In this document: one piece after another, positions 1 through 8,699 of the stretch
Layout of the letters: the number at the start of each line of letters is the position of its first letter
Numbering within the stretch: the first letter of the stretch is position 1
NCBI RefSeq assembly: GCF_900108915.1
Contig: NZ_FNYH01000007.1
Location: forward strand, 94,028-158,027
Length of the DNA stretch: 64,000 nt
Direction of reading: 5' to 3'
Source of the DNA: Allopseudospirillum japonicum
GTDB lineage: Bacteria; Pseudomonadota; Gammaproteobacteria; Pseudomonadales; Halomonadaceae
Program-made: the position numbers and the translations under genes
The notes under the pieces: model-generated
Database searches by the model: none
Told to the model about the DNA's origin: nothing
Seen by the model: the letters and a program-made list of their open reading frames with translations, nothing else

Positions 1-1
1 G

Positions 2-610
2 CAAGCAGGCCAAGCCCAAGGCGTGTACACCCACGGGGATGTGCTCACCCATAACACCCGCAATGCCTATGTGTATAGCAGCGCGCGCCTGGTGGCCACG
101 GTCGGGATGCAAGATGTGATTGTGGTGGAAACCGATGATGCGGTTTTGGTGGCGCATAAAGACCAAACCCAGGACGTGAAACACATTGTCCAGCAACTCA
201 AACAAGCCCAGCGCCCCGAATGCGAAACCCATCAAAGGGTGTACCGCCCTTGGGGCTATTATCAAACCCTGGTGCATGGAGAAGGGTTTCAGGTCAAGCA
301 AATCGTGGTCAACCCAGGGCAAAGCCTCTCGTTACAGATGCATTATCATCGCGCCGAACATTGGGTGATTGTGCAAGGGACTGCCCGTGTGCTTACCGCA
401 AGTGCCACAGATCCGCAGAGGCTAGAAAGCACTTTATTATCTGAGGATGAATCCACCTATATTTCTTTAGGGACTGTCCATCGCTTAGAAAACCCCGGGG
501 TGATTCCGCTCAAGCTGATTGAAGTGCAAACCGGTACCTATCTTGGCGAAGACGATATTGTGCGTTTTGAAGACCAATACGGTCGTCAGGAGACGGTCCC
601 TCATGCCTGA
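2..610 (+). CDS. manC: Mannose-1-phosphate guanylyltransferase / mannose-6-phosphate isomerase, C-terminal part (5' end outside window)
   Basis: The frame is open from the first bases, so this is the 3' part of a larger gene. The visible residues first match the end of the GDP-mannose pyrophosphorylase domain: a VYTHGDVLTHNTRNAYVYS stretch, then VVVETDDAVLVAHKD. A type II phosphomannose isomerase cupin follows (RPWGYYQTL, QIVVNPGQSLSLQMHYHRAEHW, VHRLENPG). This domain order is that of AlgA/ManC/CpsB, which make GDP-mannose from mannose-6-phosphate for capsule, O-antigen or exopolysaccharide. The glycosyltransferase gene downstream overlaps its end by 8 bases, so the two are probably one polysaccharide operon. 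A GTG at 23 is inside the domain and is not a real start. The symbol could equally be algA or cpsB. Confidence 0.9.
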   Translation, partial: QAGQAQGVYTHGDVLTHNTRNAYVYSSARLVATVGMQDVIVVETDDAVLVAHKDQTQDVKHIVQQLKQAQRPECETHQRVYRPWGYYQTLVHGEGFQVKQIVVNPGQSLSLQMHYHRAEHWVIVQGTARVLTASATDPQRLESTLLSEDESTYISLGTVHRLENPGVIPLKLIEVQTGTYLGEDDIVRFEDQYGRQETVPHA

Positions 611-1814
611 GTCTATGCCGTCCCCCCTGTCTACCACCAAGGTGATCATCAATCTGGATCCCTTAATGAACCCTTTAACCGGCATCGGCCACTATACCCG
701 TGAGTTATTGGCGCAGGTGTTGGCGCATCCAGAGATTGAAGGCACCCATTTTAAGTTGAGCGGCTTTGCCGGCCATCGTCAGTATACGCAAGCGCAACTC
801 GCTGATCTGGTGACCGCCACACAAGCGGCAACCTCCGCAGGCCAACGCCCTGGATGGCAGCAACAAGTCCGCACCTGGATCAAAAAAATCCCCGGCAGCC
901 AATCCAGTTATCAGCGTTGGTTAGCTTGGCAAAGTCAGCAGGCATTACAGAAAGCCGATCTGTATTGGGAACCGAATTTTATCCCCGTCAGCCTGACACG
1001 TCCTTTTGTGCCTGTGGTGTATGATCTGGCGTACCTGCGTTATCCCGAGTTGATCCACCCCAGTAATTTGCAGCGCTTGCAGCAGCAATTACCCCAAGCT
1101 TTACAACAAGCCCGTCGGGTGCAGACGATCTCGGAATTTACTCGGCAGGAGTTAATCCAAGCCTTTGATTTACCACCAGAAAAAATTGATATTATTTATC
1201 CCGCCGTCAGTGCTGCCTTCCAGCCGTTAACCCCAGAAGCGCGCACCGCGATCAGTGCCCGTTATGCCTTGCCAAAGCAGTATGTGCTGGCTTTGGGCAC
1301 TTTAGAACCGCGTAAGAATCTCAGTCATTTAGTGCGCGCCTATCAGGCCTTACCCGAAGCCTTGCAACACGCCTATCCCTTGGTGATTGTCGGTGGTAAA
1401 GGCTGGCAAGATAGCCATTTGTTGGCGGATATCCAAGCTTTGGAAGCACGCGGGCGCGCACGTCGTTTAGGTTATGTGCCTCAAGCCGATTTGCCACAAG
1501 TGTTGGGCGCGGCCAGTGTGTTGGCGTATGTCTCTTGTTATGAAGGGTTTGGGATGCCGATTTTAGAAGCCATGGCCTCTGGGGTGCCTGTACTGACCGC
1601 CAATACCAGTGCTATGCCTGAGGTCGCCGCGCACGCCGCGCATTGGGTGGACCCTTTTTCTATCACTGAGATCACCCAAGGCTTGCGCGGGTTACTGGAA
1701 GATGCATCCGCCCGCGCGCAATTGCGCCACGCCGGCTTAGCCCGTGCCGCTGATTTCCATTGGGCACAATCGGCGCAGGCGTTAAAAGAAAGTTGGCAAA
1801 ATGCCCTCAGTTGA
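603..1814 (+). CDS. Family 4 glycosyltransferase (GT-B fold)
   Basis: A protein of 403 residues. The N-terminal half opens with VIINLDPLMNPLTGIGHYTREL, the usual ligand loop of GT4 mannosyl/rhamnosyl transferases. The C-terminal half carries the nucleotide-sugar binding region: LGTLEPRKNL, then a VSCYEGFGMPILEAMASG stretch with the EX7E acidic pair, then AMPEVAAHAAHWVDP. I start it at the ATG at 603 because AGGAG lies about 10 bases upstream; the ATG at 615 is further away and a longer in-frame extension lies inside manC. It probably uses GDP-mannose or a related donor made by its neighbour and acts at the cytoplasmic face of the membrane on a polysaccharide precursor. The sugar and acceptor cannot be read from sequence. 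Confidence 0.88.
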   Translation: MPESMPSPLSTTKVIINLDPLMNPLTGIGHYTRELLAQVLAHPEIEGTHFKLSGFAGHRQYTQAQLADLVTATQAATSAGQRPGWQQQVRTWIKKIPGSQSSYQRWLAWQSQQALQKADLYWEPNFIPVSLTRPFVPVVYDLAYLRYPELIHPSNLQRLQQQLPQALQQARRVQTISEFTRQELIQAFDLPPEKIDIIYPAVSAAFQPLTPEARTAISARYALPKQYVLALGTLEPRKNLSHLVRAYQALPEALQHAYPLVIVGGKGWQDSHLLADIQALEARGRARRLGYVPQADLPQVLGAASVLAYVSCYEGFGMPILEAMASGVPVLTANTSAMPEVAAHAAHWVDPFSITEITQGLRGLLEDASARAQLRHAGLARAADFHWAQSAQALKESWQNALS

Positions 1815-1993
1815 AATAAACCCTTTAAGACACTTTTTCCAGCGGAAACGAGTCTAAAAAAAGGCGGTGAGGTGCGGGGTTTTTCGATGGGTTTAAGGGT
1901 CCTTTTTTTCATCTTACCCCAGATCTTACCCCAAAAAAGCCCCCCGCCGCGCAACACAACAGGGGATGCAAAACCGCCTGATCAAGGAGATGT

Positions 1994-2521
1994 ATGTTAA
2001 AACAAAAAATCTGCGGGCAGCTCGCTTGGGTGTGGTTATCGCTTGGCGTCTTTGCTTTGGATTGGCTCACCAAAACCTGGATCAGCCAAAACCTCGCCTA
2101 TGGTGAACTCTGGCCCATCACGCCTTTTCTTGATTTCACCTTGCTGCATAACACAGGCGCCGCCTTCAGTTTTTTAGCCGATCAAAGCGGTTGGCAACGC
2201 TGGTTTTTTATTGGCATTGCCTGCCTGACTATCGTCATTTTATTGGTCTGGTTGGCGCGCCTATCCAAGCAAGACACCCTGGTCGCTATCGCTTTGGCTT
2301 TGATTCTCGGCGGCGCCCTTGGCAATGTGTATGATCGTTGGTTGCTGGGGTATGTGGTGGATTTTATCGCCCTGCACTGGCAACAAAAGTATTTCCCCGC
2401 CTTTAATGTGGCCGATATGGCCATTAGCCTAGGCGCTCTTATGATGGCTTATGATGCTTTATGGCCGAAAACCTCAGTCGCATCCTCGCGCGCATCCTCA
2501 ACTCAGGAGACCCCCCCATGA
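1994..2521 (+). CDS. lspA: Lipoprotein signal peptidase (signal peptidase II)
   Basis: 175 residues with four predicted membrane helices, the normal size for LspA. The family blocks are present: DWLTK near the N-terminus, HNTGAAFSFL (residues 52-61), and the two catalytic aspartates in GNVYDRW (Asp114) and FNVADMAIS (Asp141). It cuts the signal peptide of diacylated prolipoproteins in the inner membrane. An AAGGAGA ribosome site sits just upstream of the ATG. The stop overlaps the fkpB start (ATGA), so translation is coupled. In many gammaproteobacteria ribF and ileS directly precede lspA; here the upstream gene is a glycosyltransferase, so that part of the usual cluster is missing at this site. 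Confidence 0.97.
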   Translation: MLKQKICGQLAWVWLSLGVFALDWLTKTWISQNLAYGELWPITPFLDFTLLHNTGAAFSFLADQSGWQRWFFIGIACLTIVILLVWLARLSKQDTLVAIALALILGGALGNVYDRWLLGYVVDFIALHWQQKYFPAFNVADMAISLGALMMAYDALWPKTSVASSRASSTQETPP

Positions 2522-2958
2522 CACAAGCCTTAATCCAAACCGGCAGCCGAGTGTGTTTACATTTCGCGCTGGAATTAGAAGACGGCCAGGTGATAGATTC
2601 CACCTTTGCACAGGCGCAAGCCCCCACCTTGGTGATCGGGGATGGCAACTTGCCGCCAAGTTTTGAGACCTGCTTAGAAGGCATGGGCGCCGGTCAAGAA
2701 GCCACCTATACCTTGCCACCAGAACAAGCCTTTGGGCAGCATAACCCCAGCAATGTGCAGCGTTTTGCGAAAGACCAATTTGCAGGACAGGATTTAGAAA
2801 GAGGTCTGGTGCTTTCCTTTACGGATGCCAGCGGTAGCGAGTTACCCGGGGTGGTCGCGCAGATTCAAGAAAAAAGTGTGCTGATTGATTTTAATCACCC
2901 CTTGGCGGGGCGGACTTTGATTTTTAAAGTAAAGATTTTGCATGTGGAGGCGCCCTAA
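2518..2958 (+). CDS. fkpB: FKBP-type peptidyl-prolyl isomerase, SlpA/FkpB class
   Basis: 146 residues. The start is the ATG at 2518, which overlaps the lspA stop as ATGA; an earlier ATG in the same frame (2461) lies inside lspA. The sequence has the SlpA-type FKBP plan: an FKBP half ([30 protein letters not shown]), an inserted IF flap, and the closing [18 protein letters not shown] block that marks this class. It is a cytoplasmic proline isomerase and chaperone. The lspA-fkpB-ispH order is conserved in gammaproteobacteria and supports the assignment. Confidence 0.95.
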   Translation: MTQALIQTGSRVCLHFALELEDGQVIDSTFAQAQAPTLVIGDGNLPPSFETCLEGMGAGQEATYTLPPEQAFGQHNPSNVQRFAKDQFAGQDLERGLVLSFTDASGSELPGVVAQIQEKSVLIDFNHPLAGRTLIFKVKILHVEAP

Positions 2959-3935
2959 TGCCAAAGGATCAAGCCGCCGCAGGCGCCCAGATCTTGTTAG
3001 CGAATCCACGGGGATTTTGCGCTGGTGTGGATCGCGCCATTGAAATTGTCAACCGTGCTTTGGATGTGTTCGGCCCACCCATTTATGTCCGTCATGAGGT
3101 GGTCCATAATCGATTTGTGGTCGAAAGCCTGAAAGCCCGGGGGGCGCATTTTGTTGATGAACTGGACGAAGTGCCTGATCAGGCGATTGTGATTTTCTCC
3201 GCCCACGGGGTCTCCCAACAGGTACAAGCCGAAGCTGAACGCCGCCGCTTGCAGGTGTTTGATGCCACTTGCCCCCTAGTCACTAAGGTGCATATGGAAG
3301 TGCTGCGTTATAGCCAGCAAGCCTATGATTGCATCCTGATTGGCCATGCAGGGCATCCAGAGGTGGAAGGCACTATGGGGCGTTATGATCCGCAAGCCGG
3401 GGGGCGCATTGATTTGATTGAAACCGTGGAGGATGTGCAAAGGCTCAAGCCTAGACATCAACACGGCTTAGCCTATGTCACCCAAACGACCTTATCTGTG
3501 GATGATACCGCTCAGGTGATCCAAGCCCTGCGTGATCGCTTCCCGCAGATTGAAGGCCCACGGAAAGATGATATTTGTTATGCCACGCAAAACCGCCAAG
3601 ATGCAGTGAAGCAGTTAGCACAACAAGCGGATGTGGTTTTGGTGGTCGGTAGCCCAAACAGTTCTAACTCCAACCGGTTGCGTGAGTTGGCACAGCGTAT
3701 GGGGACCCGTGCTTATTTGATTGATGGCGCGCAGGATTTATTACCCGAGTGGTTGGAGCAGGTGGCCTGTATTGGGATTACCGCTGGTGCGTCTGCGCCC
3801 GAAATCTTGGTCAAGGATGTGATTGAACGCTTAGTGGCTTGGGGCGCACAAGCACCGCAAGAGCTGGTCGGTCGCCAAGAAAATATCACCTTCTCCATGC
3901 CGAAAGCATTAAGGATTCCGACACAGGCGGTTTAG
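2958..3935 (+). CDS. ispH: 4-hydroxy-3-methylbut-2-enyl diphosphate reductase
   Basis: 325 residues, normal IspH length. The enzyme makes IPP and DMAPP from HMBPP, the last step of the MEP isoprenoid pathway, with a [4Fe-4S] cluster. The three cluster cysteines are at residue 21 ([12 protein letters not shown]), residue 105 ([10 protein letters not shown]) and residue 207 ([11 protein letters not shown]). Substrate-binding histidines appear in RHEVVHN and FSAHGV, and a conserved Glu in HPEVEGTMG. The ATG shares one base with the fkpB stop, so the gene is part of the lspA-fkpB-ispH operon. Confidence 0.97.
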   Translation: MPKDQAAAGAQILLANPRGFCAGVDRAIEIVNRALDVFGPPIYVRHEVVHNRFVVESLKARGAHFVDELDEVPDQAIVIFSAHGVSQQVQAEAERRRLQVFDATCPLVTKVHMEVLRYSQQAYDCILIGHAGHPEVEGTMGRYDPQAGGRIDLIETVEDVQRLKPRHQHGLAYVTQTTLSVDDTAQVIQALRDRFPQIEGPRKDDICYATQNRQDAVKQLAQQADVVLVVGSPNSSNSNRLRELAQRMGTRAYLIDGAQDLLPEWLEQVACIGITAGASAPEILVKDVIERLVAWGAQAPQELVGRQENITFSMPKALRIPTQAV

Positions 3936-3990
3936 GTGTCGAGAGAGCGCAAGTGGTTTTTATTGAATAAAGCAACAAGGATCTTTTTGC

Positions 3991-6135
3991 ATGGCTAAAA
4001 AAAAAGCGCCTAAAAAAACACGTCATCCTCTGCCAAATCAACAGGGCTTACGTTTATTGCCGCAGATTTGTAAGGAAGCTGAGCAAGCCCTTGCTGCTAA
4101 AGATTTCATCATTTGTACCCAAAAGGTGCAGCAAGCCAAACGTATTGCTCCCAAACATAAGCAGGTGCTTTTGCTCGAGGGGCGTTTATACACAGAAACC
4201 CAAGACTATGCTGCTGGGATTAAAGCTTATCAAACTTTACTGACACTCGATGATAAAAATCCTAGGGTTTATAATAACTTAGCCCACCTTTTAAATCGTA
4301 ATCAAGCACCAGAAGCCGCGATAGAATGCTATTATCAGGCGTTAGCTTTAGATAAAACTTATCGACTTGCTTATAAAAATGCGCTGCATGTCTTACGCAA
4401 ACTCAAACGCACAGAAGAAATAGGGCGCTTGCTGGGTCAAGGTTTGGCGGCCTTACCAGATGATATTGATTTGCTTAAAGAATATGCTAAGTACCTGCGG
4501 GATACCCAAGGGGTGGGTGCAAGTTTAGATGTGTTTCGGCGTTTATTGGAATTGCGGCCGGATGATGCGCAAATTTGGAACTCGCTTGGCGTCGCGCTTG
4601 ACCGCAATCAGCAAACGGAGGAAGCTGCGCGTGCTTTCCAAAAAGCGGCCGAGTTACAACCAGAGTATGGCTTGGCGCATCGGAATGCAGGTAATACCTT
4701 GGCGGCTTTATCCAAACGTGAACAAGCGGCGGCACATTATCGTTTGGCAATCCAGTATGAGCCTGAATACAGACGCAATTATTCTAATCTTTTGTACCAG
4801 TTGCAGCATTTGTGCGCTTGGGATGAAATCGCCGAATTGAGCGTGCGTGTTGATCAAATTACCCAGCAAGCCTTGCAAGAAGAAGATTGGTCCAGTATTG
4901 AGTCACCTTTTTCTAATATCACCCATTGCGATGATTTGGCACTCAATCAACAAGTGGCCCAAGTGAAAGCGCGCTTGACTAAAAAAGCGGTTGCTCAATA
5001 TGCACCCTTTGATTTTAGCCACCGAAGTTTCAACACAAATCAACGTCTAAAAATTGGCTATTTATCCTGTGATTATCACGCCCATGCGACTGCCCACCTA
5101 ATCGCGAGTTTATTTAAAAATCACGATCATCAAGCATTTGAGATTATTGGTTATTCCTATGGACGGGCTGATCATAGCGAGTATCGTCAGCGTATTGTGG
5201 CTGGCTGTGATGATTTTGTTGATTTACGCCCATTGAATGATCGCCAAGCCGCTGAGCGTATTTATCAAGATGAAGTTGATATTTTGGTCGATCTAAAAGG
5301 GTTTACCAAGGGTTCGCGGTTAGAGATTTGTGCGCAACGTCCTGCACCTGTGCAAGTGACTTGGCTGGGTTTCCCAGGGACGAGTGGCGCGGATTTTTTT
5401 GATTATGTGATTACTGACCGGATAGTTACGCCCCCTGAATACCAAGCTTATTTTAATGAAACCTTTGCTTATATGCCGCACACTTATCAGGTGAATGATC
5501 AGGAGCAGGCGATTACAGAACCACGGCCAACGCGTACGGATCTAGGGCTGCCTGAAGATGGCTTTATTTTTGCCTCCTTCAATCAAAATTATAAAATTCA
5601 GCCACATATCCTACATATTTGGTTAGAGATTCTGAAAGTCTGCCCTCATAGCTATCTTTGGTTGTTGCGTTCTAATGCGGTTGCAGAAGCGAATATTTTA
5701 ACTTATGCAGAGCGTCAAGGGGTTGCAGAGCGTTTAATCTTTGCAGATCGTGCGGCTAAACCTGATCATTTAGCGCGGCTTGGATGTGCGGATTTGGTGT
5801 TAGATACAGAGTTAGTGAACGGTCACACAACAACCAGTGATGCTTTATGGGCTGGAGTGCCTGTATTGGCGATAGAAGGTCAACACTTCGCTTCCCGAGT
5901 CTCAGCAAGTTTGCTCCAGGCGATGCATTTACCTGAGTTGATTGTCCCTGATCGCCAGACCTATCAAACGCGTGCGATCGCTTTGGCGCAGGATCCACAA
6001 GGAGAGCTCGCCCAGTTACGCCAACGTTTGGCAGAACAAAGACTCAGTGCGCCTTTGTTTAATACGCTTTTGTTTGCTCAAGACTTGGAAAGGCTTTACC
6101 GACAGATGTGGCATACTTGGTGTGAAAAATCTTAA
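3991..6135 (+). CDS. TPR-repeat glycosyltransferase, GT41 (SPINDLY / O-GlcNAc transferase-like)
   Basis: 714 residues. A lysine-rich start (MAKKKAPKKTR) leads into about seven TPR units (residues ~20-290; for example YNNLAHLLNRN, WNSLGVALDRN, LAHRNAGNTLAALSK). The C-terminal half is a GT41 catalytic region: KIGYLSCDYHAHATAHL (~353-369), a DILVDLKGFTKGSR stretch, WLGFPGTSGADFFDY, and FNQNYKIQPHILHIWLEIL with Lys535 at the place of the UDP-binding lysine of human OGT. GHTTTSDALWAGVPVLA follows. Bacterial members glycosylate proteins (flagellins, adhesins) in the cytoplasm or are of unknown target. No target gene is adjacent. Base composition is more AT-rich than the lspA operon before it, which could mean separate acquisition; a hairpin terminator follows. 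Confidence 0.9.
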   Translation: MAKKKAPKKTRHPLPNQQGLRLLPQICKEAEQALAAKDFIICTQKVQQAKRIAPKHKQVLLLEGRLYTETQDYAAGIKAYQTLLTLDDKNPRVYNNLAHLLNRNQAPEAAIECYYQALALDKTYRLAYKNALHVLRKLKRTEEIGRLLGQGLAALPDDIDLLKEYAKYLRDTQGVGASLDVFRRLLELRPDDAQIWNSLGVALDRNQQTEEAARAFQKAAELQPEYGLAHRNAGNTLAALSKREQAAAHYRLAIQYEPEYRRNYSNLLYQLQHLCAWDEIAELSVRVDQITQQALQEEDWSSIESPFSNITHCDDLALNQQVAQVKARLTKKAVAQYAPFDFSHRSFNTNQRLKIGYLSCDYHAHATAHLIASLFKNHDHQAFEIIGYSYGRADHSEYRQRIVAGCDDFVDLRPLNDRQAAERIYQDEVDILVDLKGFTKGSRLEICAQRPAPVQVTWLGFPGTSGADFFDYVITDRIVTPPEYQAYFNETFAYMPHTYQVNDQEQAITEPRPTRTDLGLPEDGFIFASFNQNYKIQPHILHIWLEILKVCPHSYLWLLRSNAVAEANILTYAERQGVAERLIFADRAAKPDHLARLGCADLVLDTELVNGHTTTSDALWAGVPVLAIEGQHFASRVSASLLQAMHLPELIVPDRQTYQTRAIALAQDPQGELAQLRQRLAEQRLSAPLFNTLLFAQDLERLYRQMWHTWCEKS

Positions 6136-6161
6136 GAAGCATGTTAAAGCTGAAGAGAAGA

Positions 6162-6193
6162 AAAACGGGCAGGCATCAAAGACTGCCCGTTTT
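6162..6193. terminator. Bidirectional hairpin terminator
   Basis: A perfect 11-base stem (6162-6172 with 6183-6193) and a 10-base loop. The arms begin with AAAA and end with TTTT, so both strands show a GC stem flanked by A and T runs. It lies between the convergent GT41 gene and thrH and serves both. Confidence 0.85.
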
Positions 6194-6198
6194 GCGAA

Positions 6199-6810
6199 TT
6201 AAATATCGCGTAAGCTAGCTTGACGGAAAGCTGCTTTTAGATCTTCATACGTGTGGACTGCTGGAAACTGTGGGAATTCCTGAATCACATTTTGTGGGGC
6301 ATGGAACAAGATACCCGCCTCAGCTTGCGTCAGCATAGTGGTGTCATTGTAGGAATCTCCAGCAGCAAGCACGCGGTAATTAAGCAACTGGAACGCGCGT
6401 ACTGCTTGGCGTTTAGGATCAGGTTGGCGCAGCTTGTAATCAATAACACGCCCTTGATCATCCACTTCTAGTTTATGGCAAAGTAACGTTGGATGGCCAA
6501 GTTGCTTCATCAGTGGCATAGCAAACTCATAGAAGGTGTCTGATAAAATCACGACCTGGAAGCGTTCACGCAACCAATTGACAAAATCAACAGCACCTTC
6601 TAATGGAGAAAGTTCTGCGATAACAGCCTGAATATCCGGTAATTTCAGGTTATTTTCTTCCAAAATGCGTAAGCGCTGACGCATGAGTACATCGTAATCT
6701 GGAATATCGCGTGTAGTGGCTTTCAGCGCTTCAATCCCAGTTTTTTCCGCAAAAGCAATCCAAATTTCTGGGATCAAAACCCCTTCTAGGTCAAGACATG
6801 CAAGTTCCAT
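6199..6810 (-). CDS. thrH: ThrH: HAD-family phosphoserine phosphatase / homoserine phosphotransferase
   Basis: 203 residues, close to the known ThrH length. It begins MELACLDLEGVLIPEIWIAF, with the ThrH signature DLEG (Asp7 as nucleophile, Glu9 in the second acid position). TGIEALKATTRDIPDYDVLM, then VVILSDTFYEF (motif II) and AAGDSYNDTTML (motif III), follow. ThrH was described in Pseudomonas aeruginosa as dephosphorylating phosphoserine and able to pass the phosphate to homoserine, so it links serine and threonine synthesis. I chose the ATG at 6810 because it gives the family N-terminus and has AGAGGAT upstream; a nine-residue longer reading is possible. Confidence 0.93.
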   Translation of the reverse strand: MELACLDLEGVLIPEIWIAFAEKTGIEALKATTRDIPDYDVLMRQRLRILEENNLKLPDIQAVIAELSPLEGAVDFVNWLRERFQVVILSDTFYEFAMPLMKQLGHPTLLCHKLEVDDQGRVIDYKLRQPDPKRQAVRAFQLLNYRVLAAGDSYNDTTMLTQAEAGILFHAPQNVIQEFPQFPAVHTYEDLKAAFRQASLRDI

Positions 6811-6929
6811 CAAAGTATCCTCTGTAACAGGGTGCAAGGAAAATCAAACCGTAAAATATCAAGTGCCCAAGATGGTAGCAGACCTCAGGCGCAATGCGAC
6901 AGAGAATTTTATCTTGGAGGAGTAAAAGG

Positions 6930-7745
6930 ATGCTGACACAAGTGGTGAAAGTCGCCAGTGTACAAATGACCTCAAGCGCCGATTTAGAGCAAAATTTACA
7001 CATGGCAGAACAGGGTGTACGCCAAGCCGCTGCACAAGGAGCAGATTTAGTTGCTTTGCCAGAATATTTTCCCTTATTACATCCAGACGAACAGGCAAAA
7101 CAGCAGATTGCCGAAGTTTATCAGCAAGGTCCAATACAAACACGCTTGAGCCAGTTGGCTGCAGAATTAGGCATTTATTTAGTTGCAGGGAGTCTTCCTT
7201 TAATATCTGAACAGGCAGGTAAAGTCTATAACACCTGCTTAGTTTTTGATCCACAAGGGGTTTGTATTCATCATTATCATAAAATGCACCTGTTTAGTTA
7301 TCAGGGAAAAAATGAAACTTATGATGAGGGGCGCAGTATTTGTGCTGGGGATCAGGTACAAGCATTGGACTTACCTTGGGGGCGCGTAGGGATTGGAATC
7401 TGCTACGATTTGCGTTTTCCGGAATTTTTTCGCCAATTGCAAGACATTGATTTATGGATTATTCCTGCGGCTTTTACTGTGCCGACTGGGCGAGCGCATT
7501 GGCATTTATTATTGAGGGCGCGTGCGGTAGAAAATCAAGCCTATGTACTGGCTGCTGCGCAAACTGGATGTCATGCCGGTGGTCGTCTGACTTATGGACA
7601 TTCTATGCTAGTTGATCCCTGGGGCGAGATACTGGCTGAGCTGGCTGAGGAACCAAATATTTTATTGGCAGAAATCCAGCCGCAAAGGTTGCAAGAAGTG
7701 CGCCAGCAATTACCTGCCTTGACGCACCGACGTTTACGTGAGTAG
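6930..7745 (+). CDS. Carbon-nitrogen hydrolase (nitrilase superfamily, NIT-like amidase)
   Basis: 271 residues with the full Glu-Lys-Cys triad of the nitrilase superfamily: Glu45 in ALPEYF, Lys118 in YHKMHLF and Cys158 in GICYDLRFPEFFR. The set YHKMHLF, SYQGKNETYDEG and GICYDLRFPE is typical of the NIT1/NIT2 branch, whose members hydrolyse deaminated glutathione or omega-amidase substrates such as alpha-ketoglutaramate. It is soluble and cytoplasmic. The ATG at 6930 has GGAGG about 10 bases upstream; an earlier in-frame start at 6894 has no such site. It is divergent from thrH across a short gap that must hold both promoters. Confidence 0.9.
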   Translation: MLTQVVKVASVQMTSSADLEQNLHMAEQGVRQAAAQGADLVALPEYFPLLHPDEQAKQQIAEVYQQGPIQTRLSQLAAELGIYLVAGSLPLISEQAGKVYNTCLVFDPQGVCIHHYHKMHLFSYQGKNETYDEGRSICAGDQVQALDLPWGRVGIGICYDLRFPEFFRQLQDIDLWIIPAAFTVPTGRAHWHLLLRARAVENQAYVLAAAQTGCHAGGRLTYGHSMLVDPWGEILAELAEEPNILLAEIQPQRLQEVRQQLPALTHRRLRE

Positions 7746-7760
7746 CCTTTATTGTGATAG

Positions 7761-8687
7761 TTAAGCGCGGCGCGCTTCCGTCCATGCGGCGCCTAGAATC
7801 AAGGCACCACCTAATAAAATAGTGGGCGTGATTGCTTCACCGAGTAACCACCAAGCAAACAAAGCGCCAAGCACAGGTTGAATGCAGGAGATTAAAGCCA
7901 CGCTTTTAGCCGCTAAAACGCGCAAGCTACTGACCATCAAAGCATGTGGGACGGCGGTAAACAAAACACCCAAAAGGACTAAATTGGTGAGGGTGTGCGC
8001 GTCTGTGTTGCTCAGTGCAGAAGAAGCCCAAGGCCAAGTACAAGCAGCGACAACCAAAGCTTGTACCCCCATGGCTAATATAGGTGAGCTGGCTTGCAGA
8101 TAATGGCGTTGTAGAACATTGCGTAGGGCGAACAAAAAAGCAGAACCAACGCCCCACAAGACCCCAGTAATTTGCCCATCAAGTTGCTGCCAAGCTTGGC
8201 GATTATAAGGCAATAATAAAGCGACCCCCACAAAGACGACACAGGCAGCGACTATATCTTGCCAAGCGAGGGGTTGCCGTGTCCATAAAGGTTCTAATAA
8301 CACAGTAATCACTGGATAGGTAAAAAGCGCTAACATCCCTAATGCCACACTAGAGACCTGCATGGCATGGAAGTAAGTGACCCAGTGTGCTGCCATTAAG
8401 GCACCTAAGAGTATTAAGAGCCCCAAATTGACTTGGCGTAGTAGTCCCACAGGCTTTGATCTGGTGTGTTGTGTTGAGTTTGCTGAGGTACGGCGACGCC
8501 ACCAAGACCGTAAAGCGAAGATAGCCAGCAGAACACTCCCTGCAATGAGGCTGCGTCCTGCGGTCATATCTAAAGCATTAAGGGGAATGAGTTTGCTAAA
8601 AAGCGCGGTACCACCAAACAGTACAGAAGTTAGCGCAAGCTCTGCCATAGCCCAAGCTTTGGGCTGATGCGTACGAGAAGTGAACAC
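7761..8687 (-). CDS. EamA/DMT-family membrane transporter
   Basis: 308 residues with about ten hydrophobic segments arranged as two repeats, the usual plan for EamA (drug/metabolite) transporters. Repeat one begins AELALTSVLFGGTALFSKLIP and ends near VITVLLEPLW; repeat two begins ITGVLWGVGSAFLFALRNVLQR and ends with IQPVLGALFAWWLLGEAITP followed by GALILGAAW. The PVLGALFAWWLLGE block is characteristic of the family. It sits in the inner membrane and probably exports a metabolite; the substrate cannot be read. It converges with the nitrilase gene with only 15 bases between stops. Confidence 0.9.
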   Translation of the reverse strand: MFTSRTHQPKAWAMAELALTSVLFGGTALFSKLIPLNALDMTAGRSLIAGSVLLAIFALRSWWRRRTSANSTQHTRSKPVGLLRQVNLGLLILLGALMAAHWVTYFHAMQVSSVALGMLALFTYPVITVLLEPLWTRQPLAWQDIVAACVVFVGVALLLPYNRQAWQQLDGQITGVLWGVGSAFLFALRNVLQRHYLQASSPILAMGVQALVVAACTWPWASSALSNTDAHTLTNLVLLGVLFTAVPHALMVSSLRVLAAKSVALISCIQPVLGALFAWWLLGEAITPTILLGGALILGAAWTEARRA

Positions 8688-8699
8688 AAAAATCCTTGA

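Noticed and set aside
1538..1957. Minus-strand frame over the end of the glycosyltransferase and the gap before lspA
   Set aside because: Mostly antisense of a well-supported gene; no ribosome site.
1815..1993. Terminator after the glycosyltransferase gene
   Set aside because: There are T runs and a short direct repeat (CTTACCCCA twice), but I found no stem of convincing length.
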